A stretch of DNA of 64,000 nt from Pseudomonas sp. K2I15 (GCF_002204795.1 NZ_NIXO01000028.1:1-64000); one strand, 5' to 3'; positions 9,147-18,281 are shown, counted from the stretch's first letter. Translations and numbers: made by a program. Notes: generated by a model from the letters alone, not told the origin.

Positions 9147-12100
9147 CAGACCGTTTCAGCCGGGCGGCGGCTGAAGCGCTGCCCCAGGCCGTGCATGGCG
9201 AGGAAGATCACCGGCGTGGAAAACAGCGTCAGCAACTGGCTGAGCAACAGCCCGCCGATAATCGCGATGCCCAACGGATGGCGCAGCTCCGAACCAATCC
9301 CCGTACCGAGCGCCAGCGGCACCGCGCCAAACAGCGACGCCATGCTGGTCATCAGGATCGGCCGGAACCGCAACTCCGCCGCCTGGCGGATCGCAGCCAC
9401 AGGGCTCAGGCCACCTTCACGTAATAGTTCCAGGGCGAAGTCGACCATCATGATGCCGTTTTTCATCACGATGCCGATCAGCAGCACAATGCCGATCAAA
9501 CCGATAATGTCGAACTGCGTACCGGTCACCAGCAACGCCAGCAACGCCCCGAGCGCCGCCGACAGCAGCGTCGAAAGGATCGTCACCGGGTGCACGAAGC
9601 TCTCGTACAGAATCCCCAGCATCAGGTACACCACCACAATCGCCGCCACCACCAGGAACACCTGGTTCGACAGCGACTGCTCGAACGTCGCCGCCGCACC
9701 TTCCAGGTTAGCCTGCACCGACAGCGGCAAACCGACCTTGGCCTCGATGTCCTTGAGCCGCGTCACCGCCGCGCCGAGGGTCTGGCCCGGGGCGAGGTTG
9801 AACGACACGTCGGCATACGGAAACTGGCCCAAACGGTTGATGGTCACGGGCGTACGCACCACCTGCATGGTCGCCATGCTCGACAGCGGCGCGACACCGC
9901 CCCCCGGAATGTCCACGTACAAACCCGTGAGCAAATCCGGCAAGTTGCGCGGCGGGTGGTCGGTGGCGATCACCACGTGGTATTGGTTGAGCTGGGTGTA
10001 AATGGTCGAGACCTGGCGCTGGCCGAAGGCGTCGTACAGCACGTCGTCGATCGCCTGTGGCGTGATGCCCAGCCGTGAGGCCGTGGCACGGTCAAAGGTC
10101 AGTTGGATCTGGTTGCCGAACTGCATCGCCTGGCTTTGCACGTCGCTGAACATCGGGTCTTGCTTGATCGCCGCCAACAGCTTGTTGGTCCACGTTTCCA
10201 ACTCATCCGGGTCGGTGGCTTGCAGGCCCAGGCGGTAGCTGGTGGTGGACACCGTGGCGTCGAGGGTCAGGTCCTGCACCGAGTGCAGGTACAGGCGGAT
10301 GCCGGCGTCGTCGGCGTTGGCGTCGGAGAGTCGGCGGATCACTTCGGTGGCGCTGTCACGCTCACCGCGCGGCTTGAGGTTGATCAGCAGGTTGCCCTGG
10401 TTGATGGTCGGGTTGGTCTGGTCGATGCCGACAAAGGACGACAGGCTTTGCACCGCCGGGTCTTTGAGGATTCGGGCCGCCAGGCGTTGTTGTTCAGTCT
10501 GCATCTGCTGGAACGAAACCGTCGGCGCCGCCTGGGAAATGCCCTGGATCAGGCCGGTGTCCTGGTCGGGGAAAAAGCCCTTGGGCATGATCACCAGAAT
10601 CATCAGGGTCAGCGCGCCAGTGAGCGCTATCGAGATCAGGGTCAAGGTGCGGTGCGCCAACACCCAATCCAGGCCACGCACGTAGTGAGTGTTGATACGG
10701 TCGAAGAAATCCGCACGGCGCTCCTGGTGCTTATTCTTCAGCATCCGCGCGCACATCATCGGCGTCAGGGTCAGCGAGATGAACGCTGAAATCACGATGG
10801 TCACGGCCACGGTCATGGCGAATTCGCGGAACAGCCGGCCGACCACATCGCCCATGAACAGCAGCGGGATCATCACCGCGACCAGCGCAATCGACAGCGA
10901 AATAATCGTGAAACCAATTTGCTCCGAGCCCTTGAGCGCCGCCTCCAACGGTGAGTCGCCCGCCTCGATATAGCGCGTGATGTTTTCGATCATCACGATG
11001 GCGTCATCCACCACAAACCCGATGGCGATGGTCAGCGCCATCAGCGTCAGGTTGTTCAGGGAGAAGCCCAACGCGTAGGCCACGGCCAGGGTGCCAACCA
11101 ACGTCAGCGGCACGGTGACGGCCGGAATAATCGTCGCCGCCACGTTGCGCAAGAAGATGAAAATCACGATCACCACCAGCAGCACCGCCACCGCCAGTTC
11201 GTACTGCACATCAGTGACCGACGCGCGGATGGTTTGCGTGCGGTCGGTGAGCACATCGACCTTCAAGGTGCCCGGCAAACTGGCCCGCAGCTTGGGCAGC
11301 AATTGCTGCACGCGGTCGACCACTTCAATCACGTTGGCGCCGGGTTGGCGCTGGATGTTCAGCACAATCGACGGCGTGCTGTTGGTCCACGCGGCCTGGC
11401 GCGGGTTCTCCGGGCCCTGGGTGGAACTGGCGATCTGCGAAAGGCGAATCGGTGCGCCGTTTTTATAGGCGATCACCAGGTCGCGGTATTCCTCGGCCGA
11501 TTGCAGCTGGTCGTTGGCGCCAATGGAATACGCCTGGAACTTGCCGTCGATATTGCCTTTGGCCTGGTTAACGTTGGCGGTGCCGAGGGAGGTGCGCAGG
11601 TCATCGATAGACAAGCCCAGGCTGTTGAGCGCCGAGGTATTTGCCTCGACCCGCACCGCCGGGCGCTGTCCGCCGCTGATCGTCACCAGGCCCACGCCGG
11701 TGATCTGCGAAATCTTCTGTGCCAGGCGGGTGTCGGCCAGGTCTTCGACCTTGGTCAACGGCAACACATCCGAGGTCAGGGACAGCGTCAGCACCGGCGC
11801 ATCCGCCGGGTTGACCTTGCTATACACCGGCGGGTACGGCAGGTTGGCCGGCAAAAAGGTCCCGGCGGCGTTGATCGCGGCCTGCACTTCCTGCTCGGCG
11901 ACATCAAGGGACAGCGACAGGTCAAATTGCAGGGTCACCACCGAGGCGCCGTCGGAGCTGGTGGAGTTCATCGATTTGAGGCCCGGCATCTCGCCAAGCT
12001 GACGCTCCAGCGGCGCGGTGATGGATGAGCTGACCACATCCGGGCTGGCGCCGGGGTATTGGGTGAAGACCTGGATAGTCGGGTAATCCACCTCCGGCAA

Positions 12101-12208
12101 TGCCGACACCGACAACAGGTGATACCCCAACATCCCCAGCAACAGCACCGCCACCATCATCAAGGTGGTGGCGACGGGACGTTCGATAAAGGGCCGCGAA
12201 ATGTTCAT
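9146..12208 (-). CDS. muxB: RND efflux pump inner-membrane subunit MuxB (MdtB-like)
   Basis: The 1020-residue RND transporter starts MNISRPFIERPVATTLMMVA. It carries the conserved AIGFVVDDAIVMIENITRYI segment with the TM4 Asp pair needed for proton coupling, a hinge around PKGFFPDQDTG, and the second-half signature GIVMKNGIMMVDFAL with ELRFRPILMTSMAS. Two unequal RND subunits in one operon (MuxB then MuxC) are characteristic of MdtABC/MuxABC systems, which form B2C heterotrimers. It follows muxA after 13 bases. Export in P. aeruginosa needs both subunits plus OpmB. Confidence 0.95.
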   Translation of the reverse strand: MNISRPFIERPVATTLMMVAVLLLGMLGYHLLSVSALPEVDYPTIQVFTQYPGASPDVVSSSITAPLERQLGEMPGLKSMNSTSSDGASVVTLQFDLSLSLDVAEQEVQAAINAAGTFLPANLPYPPVYSKVNPADAPVLTLSLTSDVLPLTKVEDLADTRLAQKISQITGVGLVTISGGQRPAVRVEANTSALNSLGLSIDDLRTSLGTANVNQAKGNIDGKFQAYSIGANDQLQSAEEYRDLVIAYKNGAPIRLSQIASSTQGPENPRQAAWTNSTPSIVLNIQRQPGANVIEVVDRVQQLLPKLRASLPGTLKVDVLTDRTQTIRASVTDVQYELAVAVLLVVIVIFIFLRNVAATIIPAVTVPLTLVGTLAVAYALGFSLNNLTLMALTIAIGFVVDDAIVMIENITRYIEAGDSPLEAALKGSEQIGFTIISLSIALVAVMIPLLFMGDVVGRLFREFAMTVAVTIVISAFISLTLTPMMCARMLKNKHQERRADFFDRINTHYVRGLDWVLAHRTLTLISIALTGALTLMILVIMPKGFFPDQDTGLIQGISQAAPTVSFQQMQTEQQRLAARILKDPAVQSLSSFVGIDQTNPTINQGNLLINLKPRGERDSATEVIRRLSDANADDAGIRLYLHSVQDLTLDATVSTTSYRLGLQATDPDELETWTNKLLAAIKQDPMFSDVQSQAMQFGNQIQLTFDRATASRLGITPQAIDDVLYDAFGQRQVSTIYTQLNQYHVVIATDHPPRNLPDLLTGLYVDIPGGGVAPLSSMATMQVVRTPVTINRLGQFPYADVSFNLAPGQTLGAAVTRLKDIEAKVGLPLSVQANLEGAAATFEQSLSNQVFLVVAAIVVVYLMLGILYESFVHPVTILSTLLSAALGALLALLVTGTQFDIIGLIGIVLLIGIVMKNGIMMVDFALELLREGGLSPVAAIRQAAELRFRPILMTSMASLFGAVPLALGTGIGSELRHPLGIAIIGGLLLSQLLTLFSTPVIFLAMHGLGQRFSRRPAETV

Positions 12209-12221
12209 GCTCGGCAGCTCC

Positions 12222-13349
12222 TCACTCGGCGACGACCTTCACGGCGGAACCGTCATCCAGTTTGTCGGCGCCCTCGGTGATCACCTGCTCGCCCGGCTTG
12301 ACGCCGCTTTCGAGCACCGCCGAGACATCGCCCATCGATGGGCCGGTCTTGATGCTGCGCAGGCTGGCCTTGTCGCCATTCACCACAAACACGAAATCGC
12401 CCTTGCTGCCATGCTGGATCGCCCGGGTGGGTACCACGGCGACTTGGGTCAAGGTGTCGGCTTTCAGACGCGCATTGACGAACTGATTGGGGAACAGCGC
12501 ATTGCCCGAATCATCGAACTGCGCCTTGACCTTGATGGTGCCGGTGGTGGTGTCCACCTGGTTATCCAGGGCCAACAGGCTGCCCGTGGCCAGCAAGGCT
12601 TTTTTATTGCGGTCGTAGCCCAGCACTGTCACGGCGCCACGGCCCAGAGCCTGGTTGATTGCACCCAGGTCGTCCTCGGGCACGGCGAACACCACCGTGG
12701 CCGGGTTCATCTGGGTAATCACCACGATGCCGGTGGTGCTGGTGGTGGTGACGTAGTTGCCCGGATCTACCAGGCGCAGGCCCACCACACCGTCGACCGG
12801 CGAGGTGATGGTGCAGTAGCTGAGCTGCACTTCAAGGTTCTGCACATTGCCCTGGTCGGCGGCCACGGTGCCCAGTTGTTGCTGGACCAGTGACGCCTGG
12901 GTATCGACGGTTTGCTGGCTGGTGGAGCCGGCCTTGACCAGTTCGCGGTAGCGCACCAAATCGCGCTGGGCGTTACTCAATACGGCCTGGTCGTGGGCGA
13001 GGGTGCCCTTGGCCACGGCCAGTTGGGCCTTGAGGGCACGGTCATCGATGCGCGCGATCACCTGGCCCTTGCTGACGTGCTGGCCTTCCTTGAACTCCAC
13101 GCTGCTGAGGATCCCGTCGACCTGGCTGACCACGGTCACACTGCGGGTTGGGGTGACGGTGCCCAGGGCATCGATATACACCGGCACGTCCTGCAATACC
13201 ACAGGCACCACGGCAACCGGTTCGCCGGGTGTCGGCGGCTTGCCTTTATGCCTACCTGCAAAGAAGTGCAAACCCAGGGCAATCAACAACGCTACCAGTA
13301 ACAACGTGCCAACGGCCCAGGCGAACGTACGTCGTCTGCTTTTCTCCAC
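12222..13349 (-). CDS. muxA: RND efflux membrane-fusion protein MuxA (MdtA-like)
   Basis: MuxA is the periplasmic adaptor that joins the MuxBC pump to OpmB. From the GTG at 13349 the product is 375 residues: a short basic N-terminus (EKSRRRTFAWAVG), one membrane anchor (TLLLVALLIALGLHFFAG), then barrel-sandwich and hairpin segments (GTVTPTRSVTVVSQVDGIL; GQVIARIDDRALKAQLAVA; SPVDGVVGLRLVDPGNYV) and C-terminal beta-barrel and membrane-proximal domains. GAGAG lies about 9 bases before the GTG. The frame is open 22 codons further to a TTG at 13415, without family similarity. It is the first gene of the operon and is divergent from the tetR-type gene. Confidence 0.92.
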   Translation of the reverse strand: MEKSRRRTFAWAVGTLLLVALLIALGLHFFAGRHKGKPPTPGEPVAVVPVVLQDVPVYIDALGTVTPTRSVTVVSQVDGILSSVEFKEGQHVSKGQVIARIDDRALKAQLAVAKGTLAHDQAVLSNAQRDLVRYRELVKAGSTSQQTVDTQASLVQQQLGTVAADQGNVQNLEVQLSYCTITSPVDGVVGLRLVDPGNYVTTTSTTGIVVITQMNPATVVFAVPEDDLGAINQALGRGAVTVLGYDRNKKALLATGSLLALDNQVDTTTGTIKVKAQFDDSGNALFPNQFVNARLKADTLTQVAVVPTRAIQHGSKGDFVFVVNGDKASLRSIKTGPSMGDVSAVLESGVKPGEQVITEGADKLDDGSAVKVVAE

Positions 13350-13589
13350 GGTTTCACTCTCGAACGCCGAAATCAGGATGGAGCGACAAGGCCTATCGCC
13401 TGTTCGCTGACTCAACTCTAGCAGCGCGCTCGGGCTGTGCCTGTACGACCATGAATGTGTTCAGCATCAAGACAGACAAAGTCAGCTGGGCGTCCCGTAA
13501 CGCAAGGGCTGCAGCGCGATTCTTGAGCCCCGCGCAAAGCCGGTGCTACCATGCCCGACCGCCTGTCTTGGCAAGGAATGACTTGGTCT
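13350..13589. promoter_or_regulatory. Divergent control region between muxA and the TetR-type gene
   Basis: The 240-bp gap separates the mux operon (minus) from the TetR-family gene (plus), so both promoters and probably the repressor's operator lie here. I could not pick out a convincing perfect palindrome or -35/-10 pair by eye. The assignment rests on gene orientation alone. Confidence 0.4.
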
Positions 13590-14195
13590 ATGAGCACCAT
13601 TCGCGAGCGCAACAGAGAACTGATCCTGCGGGCTGCCAGTGAGGAGTTTGCCGACAAGGGCTTCGCCGCGACCAAAACCAGCGACATCGCCGCCAAGGCC
13701 GGGCTGCCCAAGCCCAACGTTTACTACTACTTCAAGTCCAAGGACAACCTCTACCGCGAGGTGCTCGAAAGCATTATCGAGCCGATTTTGGCGGCGTCCA
13801 CGCCGTTCAATCCCGAGGGCGACCCTTCGGCCGTGCTGAGCGGGTACATCCGCTCGAAAATCTGCATCTCCCGGGATTTGCCGTTTGCCTCGAAAGTATT
13901 TGCCAGTGAAATCATGCACGGCGCTCCGCATTTGAGCGCTGAGCAGGTGGAACAGCTGAATGCCCAGGCCAAGCACAACATCGACTGCATTCAGAGTTGG
14001 GTGGACCGGGGGCTGATTGCGGCGATTGACCCGCATCATCTGATGTTCAGTATCTGGGCGGCAACGCAGACTTATGCGGATTTTGATTGGCAGATTTCAG
14101 CAGTGACCGGCAAGGCCAAGCTGGATGAGGCGGATTATGAGGCGGCGGCGCAGACGATTATTCGGTTGGTGCTTAAAGGGTGTGAGCCGGACTGA
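13590..14195 (+). CDS. TetR-family regulator (RutR/YcdC-like C-terminal domain)
   Basis: The 201-residue protein has an N-terminal TetR helix-turn-helix (AASEEFADKGFAATKTSDIA, KAGLPKPNVYYYFKSKDNLY) at residues about 15-60. Its C-terminal ligand/dimer domain is of the YcdC/RutR type (PFASKVFASEIMHGAPHLS; ISAVTGKAKLDEADYEAAAQ). I chose the ATG at 13590 (MSTIRERNREL), with AAGGA 12 bases upstream; ATGs at 13551 and 13578 lack similarity or SD spacing. Its place opposite muxA suggests, but does not prove, control of the efflux operon. RutR-type proteins usually sense pyrimidines or similar small molecules. Confidence 0.88.
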   Translation: MSTIRERNRELILRAASEEFADKGFAATKTSDIAAKAGLPKPNVYYYFKSKDNLYREVLESIIEPILAASTPFNPEGDPSAVLSGYIRSKICISRDLPFASKVFASEIMHGAPHLSAEQVEQLNAQAKHNIDCIQSWVDRGLIAAIDPHHLMFSIWAATQTYADFDWQISAVTGKAKLDEADYEAAAQTIIRLVLKGCEPD

Positions 14196-14216
14196 TAGAC
14201 CGTGGTGTCTTCAAGA

Positions 14217-14311
14217 TTCGCGAGCAAGCCCGCTCCCACATTTGGATTTGTGCCAGACATAAATTGTTTAAACGCCGCAGATCCAATGTGGGAGCGGGCT
14301 TGCTCGCGAAA
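14217..14311. repeat. REPIN (REP doublet) upstream of the RAYT gene
   Basis: Two inverted REP units, 14217-14243 (TTCGCGAGCAAGCCCGCTCC, then CACATTT) and 14285-14311 in the opposite orientation, are separated by about 40 bases. They belong to the GTGGGAGCGGGCTTGCTCGC class found at six other places in the window. It lies between the TetR-type gene and the RAYT gene. Confidence 0.92.
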
Positions 14312-14406
14312 GCGCCCTCCCAGACACATCCTGCACAAAGCCAAACCATCATCTCCAGATTCCCCGATCTAGCCTCTCAGAACCCCACCTGAAGAGAGGC
14401 AAAGGA

Positions 14407-14865
14407 ATGCCTGATCCAGCGGCTTCACATCGCCTGCGTATCGGGCGATTCAGCGAATCCAACCGTATTTACCTGATCACCACCAATACCCACGAACGTG
14501 TGCCAATCTTCAGTGACTTTTACCTGGGTCGGCTGGTGGTCTGGCAATTCCGGCTCGCCCAATACCAAGGGTTGGCGAACTCCCTGGCCTGGGTGGTCAT
14601 GCCCGACCACTTTCACTGGTTGATTGAGCTGAAAAAAGGCTCATTGGGAGACCTGATGTGCCAGGTGAAGTCCAAAAGCACTCGAACCGTTAATGGCGCT
14701 ACCGGCCGTAAGGGTCGGCTTTGGCAAACCAGTTTTCATGATCGTGCACTGCGCAAGGACGATGACTTGGTGAAGATGGCTCGGTATGTCGTGGCCAACC
14801 CGCTAAGAGCCGGGTTGGTGAAGCGGATTGGCGACTATCCCTTGTGGGATGCGGTTTGGGTTTAA
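14407..14865 (+). mobile_element. REP-associated tyrosine transposase (RAYT, Y1/HUH type)
   Basis: The 152-residue protein is of the IS200/IS605-like Y1 transposase family. RIYLITTNTHERVPIF is the first strand. The HUH motif is in MPDHFHWLIEL near residue 67 (His-Phe-His), and the catalytic Tyr is in KMARYVVANPLRAGLV near residue 128, the Y-x3-NP-x-RAG-L signature of RAYTs. It codes a complete enzyme with all motifs. RAYTs nick single-stranded REP DNA and are thought to mobilise REPINs, behaving as domesticated single-copy genes. A REPIN lies on each side (14217-14311 and 14887-14960), the classic RAYT setting. Confidence 0.93.
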
Positions 14866-14886
14866 GCCCGGGACCGAGTTGCCCCT

Positions 14887-14960
14887 TTCGCGAGCAAGCC
14901 CGCTCCCACATTTTTGACCGCGTTCACAAATCAAAATGTGGGAGCGGGCTTGCTCGCGAA
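14887..14960. repeat. REPIN downstream of the RAYT gene
   Basis: Inverted REP units at 14887-14913 and 14935-14960 surround a short 21-base spacer. The class is the same as that of the upstream REPIN. It starts 21 bases after the RAYT stop codon and separates this gene from the convergent GlcG-like gene. Confidence 0.92.
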
Positions 14961-14983
14961 GAGGCCATCCCAGTCACCTCAAA

Positions 14984-15424
14984 TCAAGCTGACACCCCAG
15001 CATCCGCCCACAACCCCTGCCCCTCGATCGCACTGATCGCACACTGCTCATCAATATCCGACGTATCCCCACTGATCCCGATCGCCCCCAGCACCCGCCC
15101 ATCCTGATCCCTAATCAACACCCCGCCCGGTGCCGGCACCACACTGCCCTGCCCCAAGCTGTTCAATGCCGCAATAAACGCCGGCCGCTGCTGCGCGTCC
15201 AGCGCCAGCAATCGCGAGCCCTTGCCCAGGGCAATCGCGCCCCAGGCCTTGCCAATCGCGATCTGCGGGCGCAACAGGCTAGCGCCATCTTCGCGTTGCA
15301 ACGTAATCAAGTGCCCGCCGCTATCGAGTACCGCGATGGTCAGCGGCGCTGCCGAAATGGTGCGGCCTGCCGCAATGGCGTGACCGGCCAGGTTGACTGC
15401 GACTTTCAAGGTTAAAGCGCTCAT
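14984..15424 (-). CDS. GlcG/HbpS-family (DUF336) heme-binding-like protein
   Basis: The 146-residue protein has the GlcG/HbpS core: AAPLTIAVLDSGGHLITLQR, ASLLRPQIAIGKAWGAIAL, then PAPGGVLIRDQDGRVLGAIG and ISGDTSDIDEQCAISAIEG. This family includes the extracellular heme-binding HbpS and GlcG of the glycolate (glc) locus; its role in glyoxylate metabolism is not settled. No signal peptide is seen. The ATG at 15424 fits family length; the frame is open to 15820 but runs back across the control region. It is divergent from gcl and shares the palindromes in the gap, so it is probably co-regulated. Confidence 0.88.
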   Translation of the reverse strand: MSALTLKVAVNLAGHAIAAGRTISAAPLTIAVLDSGGHLITLQREDGASLLRPQIAIGKAWGAIALGKGSRLLALDAQQRPAFIAALNSLGQGSVVPAPGGVLIRDQDGRVLGAIGISGDTSDIDEQCAISAIEGQGLWADAGVSA

Positions 15425-15516
15425 GGGTGCCGTCCTTATCTTGTTATGTGGAAAGCCGTGGGGCTCTGTTTGATCAGAAACCGGATCCAACAAATAGAAC
15501 ACAATATATTTATTTT

Positions 15517-15526
15517 TTGTATACAA
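15517..15526. promoter_or_regulatory. Palindromic operator candidate TTGTATACAA (GlcG-proximal)
   Basis: A perfect 10-bp palindrome TTGTATACAA lies in an AT-rich segment 92 bases upstream of the GlcG-like start. An identical copy lies at 15656-15665. Sites of this form are typical of GntR-family repressors. No gntR gene is next to it, so the regulator must be encoded elsewhere. Confidence 0.6.
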
Positions 15527-15655
15527 TATTTCTAAACATACGCACCACACGTCGAAATATTCCTGTCCAGAAGCCTTCCGACGAACGTAAAGGTCACCCG
15601 AGAAAATGGATTGACCTGCCCCGCTCGCCGTGAATACACTTCGGACCAACACCAC

Positions 15656-15665
15656 TTGTATACAA
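15656..15665. promoter_or_regulatory. Palindromic operator candidate TTGTATACAA (gcl-proximal)
   Basis: This is the second exact copy of the palindrome at 15517-15526, with 139 bases between the two starts. It ends 27 bases before the gcl ATG, where bound protein would block transcription initiation or early elongation. The two-site arrangement could allow DNA looping between the divergent promoters. Confidence 0.6.
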
Positions 15666-15692
15666 TTACAAAACGCAAGAGGCACCAAAACC

Positions 15693-17468
15693 ATGAGCAA
15701 AATGAGAGCAATCGAAGCCGCTGTCCTGGTGATGCGCCGTGAAGGGGTCGACACCGCCTTCGGTATCCCGGGCGCCGCGATCAACCCGCTGTATTCGGCC
15801 TTGCAGAAGGTCGGTGGCATCGATCACGTCCTTGCTCGCCACGTTGAAGGCGCCTCGCACATGGCCGAGGGCTACACCCGCACCAAGGCCGGCAATATCG
15901 GCGTGTGCATCGGCACTTCGGGCCCGGCGGGCACCGACATGGTCACCGGCCTGTACAGCGCCTGGGCCGACTCGATACCGATCCTGTGCATCACCGGCCA
16001 GGCGCCGCGGGCACGGATGCATAAAGAAGACTTCCAGGCCGTCGACATCACCAGCATCGTCAAGCCGGTGACCAAGTGGGCAACCATGGTGATGGAGCCC
16101 GGCCAGGTGCCGTATGCCTTCCAGAAAGCCTTCTATGAAATGCGCTCCGGCCGCCCTGGCCCGGTGCTGATCGACCTGCCGTTCGACGTGCAAATGGCCG
16201 AGATCGAATTCGACATCGACGCCTACCAGCCACTGCCCTTGGCCAAGCCTTTGGCGACCCGCATCCAGGTGGAAAAAGCCCTGGCCCTGCTGGACCAGGC
16301 TGAACGCCCCTTGCTGGTGAGCGGTGGCGGCGTGATCAACGCCGACGCCAGCGAACTGCTGGTGGAGTTCGCCGAATTGACCGGCATCCCGGTGATCCCG
16401 ACCCTGATGGGCTGGGGCACGATCCCGGACGATCACCCGCAGATGGTGGGCATGGTCGGCCTGCAAACGTCCCACCGTTATGGCAACGCGACGATGCTCA
16501 AATCGGACGTGGTGCTGGGCATCGGCAACCGCTGGGCCAACCGTCATACCGGTTCGGTGGAGGTGTACACCGAAGGCCGCAAATTCATTCACGTGGACAT
16601 CGAACCGACGCAAATCGGCCGCGTGTTTACGCCGGACCTGGGCATCGTTTCCGACGCTGGTTCCGCCCTGACGATGTTCATTGAAGTGGCCCGCGAATGG
16701 AAAGCCGCAGGCCTGCTCAAGGACCGCAGCGCCTGGCTCCACGATTGCCAGCAGCGCAAGGCCACCCTGCACCGCAAGACCCACTTCGACAACGTGCCGG
16801 TCAAGCCGCAACGCGTATACGAAGAGATGAACCAGGTGTTCGGCAAAGACACCTGCTACGTCAGCACCATCGGCCTGTCGCAGATTGCCGGCGCGCAGTT
16901 CCTGCACGTCTATAAGCCACGCCACTGGATCAACTGCGGCCAGGCAGGCCCCTTGGGCTGGACCATTCCGGCGGCGCTGGGCGTGGTCAAGGCAGACCCG
17001 ACCCGCAAAGTTGTCGCACTGTCGGGCGACTATGACTTCCAGTTCATGATCGAAGAGCTGGCCGTGGGCGCGCAGTTCAAGCTGCCGTACATCCACGTGG
17101 TGGTGAACAACTCCTACCTGGGGCTGATCCGCCAGGCCCAACGCGGGTTTGAGATGGACTACTGCGTGCAGCTGTCCTTCGACAACCTCAATGCGCCGGA
17201 ACTCAACGGTTATGGCGTCGACCACGTGGCCGTCGCCGAAGGCCTGGGCTGCAAGGCCCTGCGGGTATTCGAACCGGGTCAAATCCAGCCTGCACTGCGC
17301 AAGGCTCAGGAGATGATCGAAGAATTCAAGGTGCCGGTGATCGTTGAAATCATTCTGGAGCGGGTGACCAATATTTCCATGGGCACCGAGATCAACGCCG
17401 TCAACGAATTCGAAGATCTGGCACTGGTGGGCAACGACGCACCGACTGCCATCTCACTGCTCGATTAA
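15693..17468 (+). CDS. gcl: Glyoxylate carboligase (tartronate-semialdehyde synthase)
   Basis: The enzyme joins two glyoxylates into tartronate semialdehyde with loss of CO2, using thiamine diphosphate, Mg2+ and FAD. The 591 residues match the E. coli enzyme (593). GIPGAAINPLYSALQ and RHVEGASHMAEGYTR carry Val51, where other ThDP enzymes have the catalytic Glu; this is the diagnostic Gcl substitution. GDYDFQ to VVNNSYLGLIRQAQ is the ThDP/Mg motif. The ATG at 15693 has GAGG upstream and gives family length; a GTG at 15630 would add 21 unrelated residues across the operator. It is the first gene of gcl-hyi-glxR-ttuD-pyk. Confidence 0.97.
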   Translation: MSKMRAIEAAVLVMRREGVDTAFGIPGAAINPLYSALQKVGGIDHVLARHVEGASHMAEGYTRTKAGNIGVCIGTSGPAGTDMVTGLYSAWADSIPILCITGQAPRARMHKEDFQAVDITSIVKPVTKWATMVMEPGQVPYAFQKAFYEMRSGRPGPVLIDLPFDVQMAEIEFDIDAYQPLPLAKPLATRIQVEKALALLDQAERPLLVSGGGVINADASELLVEFAELTGIPVIPTLMGWGTIPDDHPQMVGMVGLQTSHRYGNATMLKSDVVLGIGNRWANRHTGSVEVYTEGRKFIHVDIEPTQIGRVFTPDLGIVSDAGSALTMFIEVAREWKAAGLLKDRSAWLHDCQQRKATLHRKTHFDNVPVKPQRVYEEMNQVFGKDTCYVSTIGLSQIAGAQFLHVYKPRHWINCGQAGPLGWTIPAALGVVKADPTRKVVALSGDYDFQFMIEELAVGAQFKLPYIHVVVNNSYLGLIRQAQRGFEMDYCVQLSFDNLNAPELNGYGVDHVAVAEGLGCKALRVFEPGQIQPALRKAQEMIEEFKVPVIVEIILERVTNISMGTEINAVNEFEDLALVGNDAPTAISLLD

Positions 17469-17478
17469 GGAGAACCCC

Positions 17479-18261
17479 ATGCCGCGTTTTGCCGCCAACC
17501 TGTCCATGCTGTTTACCGAACAGGACTTTCTTGCCCGTTTCAAAGCCGCCGCCGACGCGGGCTTCAGTGGTGTGGAATACCTGTTTCCCTATGAGTTCAG
17601 CTCGGCTGAAATCAAGGCGCAACTCGATGCCCACGACCTGACCCAAGTGCTGTTCAACCTGCCGGCCGGTGACTGGGCCAAGGGCGAACGCGGCCTGGCC
17701 TGCCACCCGGACCGGGTCGAGGAATTTCGCGCCGGGGTCACCCTGGCCATCGCCTACGCCCAGGTGCTGGGCAACACCCAGATCAACTGCCTGGCGGGGA
17801 TTCGTCCTGCCGGTGTGGATGACGCCACCCTGGAAAAAACCTTCGTCGCCAACCTCAAGTACGCTGCCGACAAGCTGCAAGCGGTGGGCATCCGGCTGGT
17901 GATGGAAGCCATCAACACCCGCGACATTCCGGGCTTCTACCTGAACAACACGGCGCAGGCCCTGTCGATTCGCGAGCAGGTGGGCAGTGCCAACCTGTTC
18001 CTGCAATACGACATCTATCACATGCAAATCATGGAAGGCGACCTCGCCCGCACCATGGCCTCCCACCTGGATGAGATCAACCACATCCAGCTGGCAGACA
18101 ACCCGGGGCGCAACGAGCCGGGCACCGGTGAGATCAACTACCGCTTCCTGTTCGAACACTTGGACCGCATTGGTTACCAGGGTTGGGTCGGCTGTGAGTA
18201 CAAGCCGTTGACCACCACCGAAGCCGGGCTGGGATGGCTCAAAAGCCACAACGCGATCTAA
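17479..18261 (+). CDS. hyi: Hydroxypyruvate isomerase
   Basis: Hyi interconverts hydroxypyruvate and tartronate semialdehyde. The 260-residue TIM-barrel sugar-isomerase-type protein starts MPRFAANLSMLFTEQDFLAR and has the metal-site stretches NCLAGIRPAG, RLVMEAINTRDIPGFYLNNT, FLQYDIYHMQIMEGDL and HIQLADNPGRNEPGTGEINY. Conserved Glu, Asp and His ligands lie within these. It begins 10 bases after the gcl stop with AAGGAGAA as ribosome-binding site. The product feeds glxR and ttuD downstream. Confidence 0.95.
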   Translation: MPRFAANLSMLFTEQDFLARFKAAADAGFSGVEYLFPYEFSSAEIKAQLDAHDLTQVLFNLPAGDWAKGERGLACHPDRVEEFRAGVTLAIAYAQVLGNTQINCLAGIRPAGVDDATLEKTFVANLKYAADKLQAVGIRLVMEAINTRDIPGFYLNNTAQALSIREQVGSANLFLQYDIYHMQIMEGDLARTMASHLDEINHIQLADNPGRNEPGTGEINYRFLFEHLDRIGYQGWVGCEYKPLTTTEAGLGWLKSHNAI

Positions 18262-18281
18262 CTGAACAAACACAGCACCCC

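Noticed and set aside
14217..14960. Repeated palindromes considered as a CRISPR array
   Set aside because: Units are inverted pairs scattered through the window, not direct repeats with uniform unique spacers, and no cas genes are present.
15425..15820. Longer N-terminus for the GlcG-like protein, up to 15820
   Set aside because: It would extend through the divergent promoter, both operator palindromes and the start of gcl, and adds no domain.
15666..17282. A 538-codon frame antisense to gcl
   Set aside because: Shadow of gcl, whose sense protein is full length with all catalytic features.
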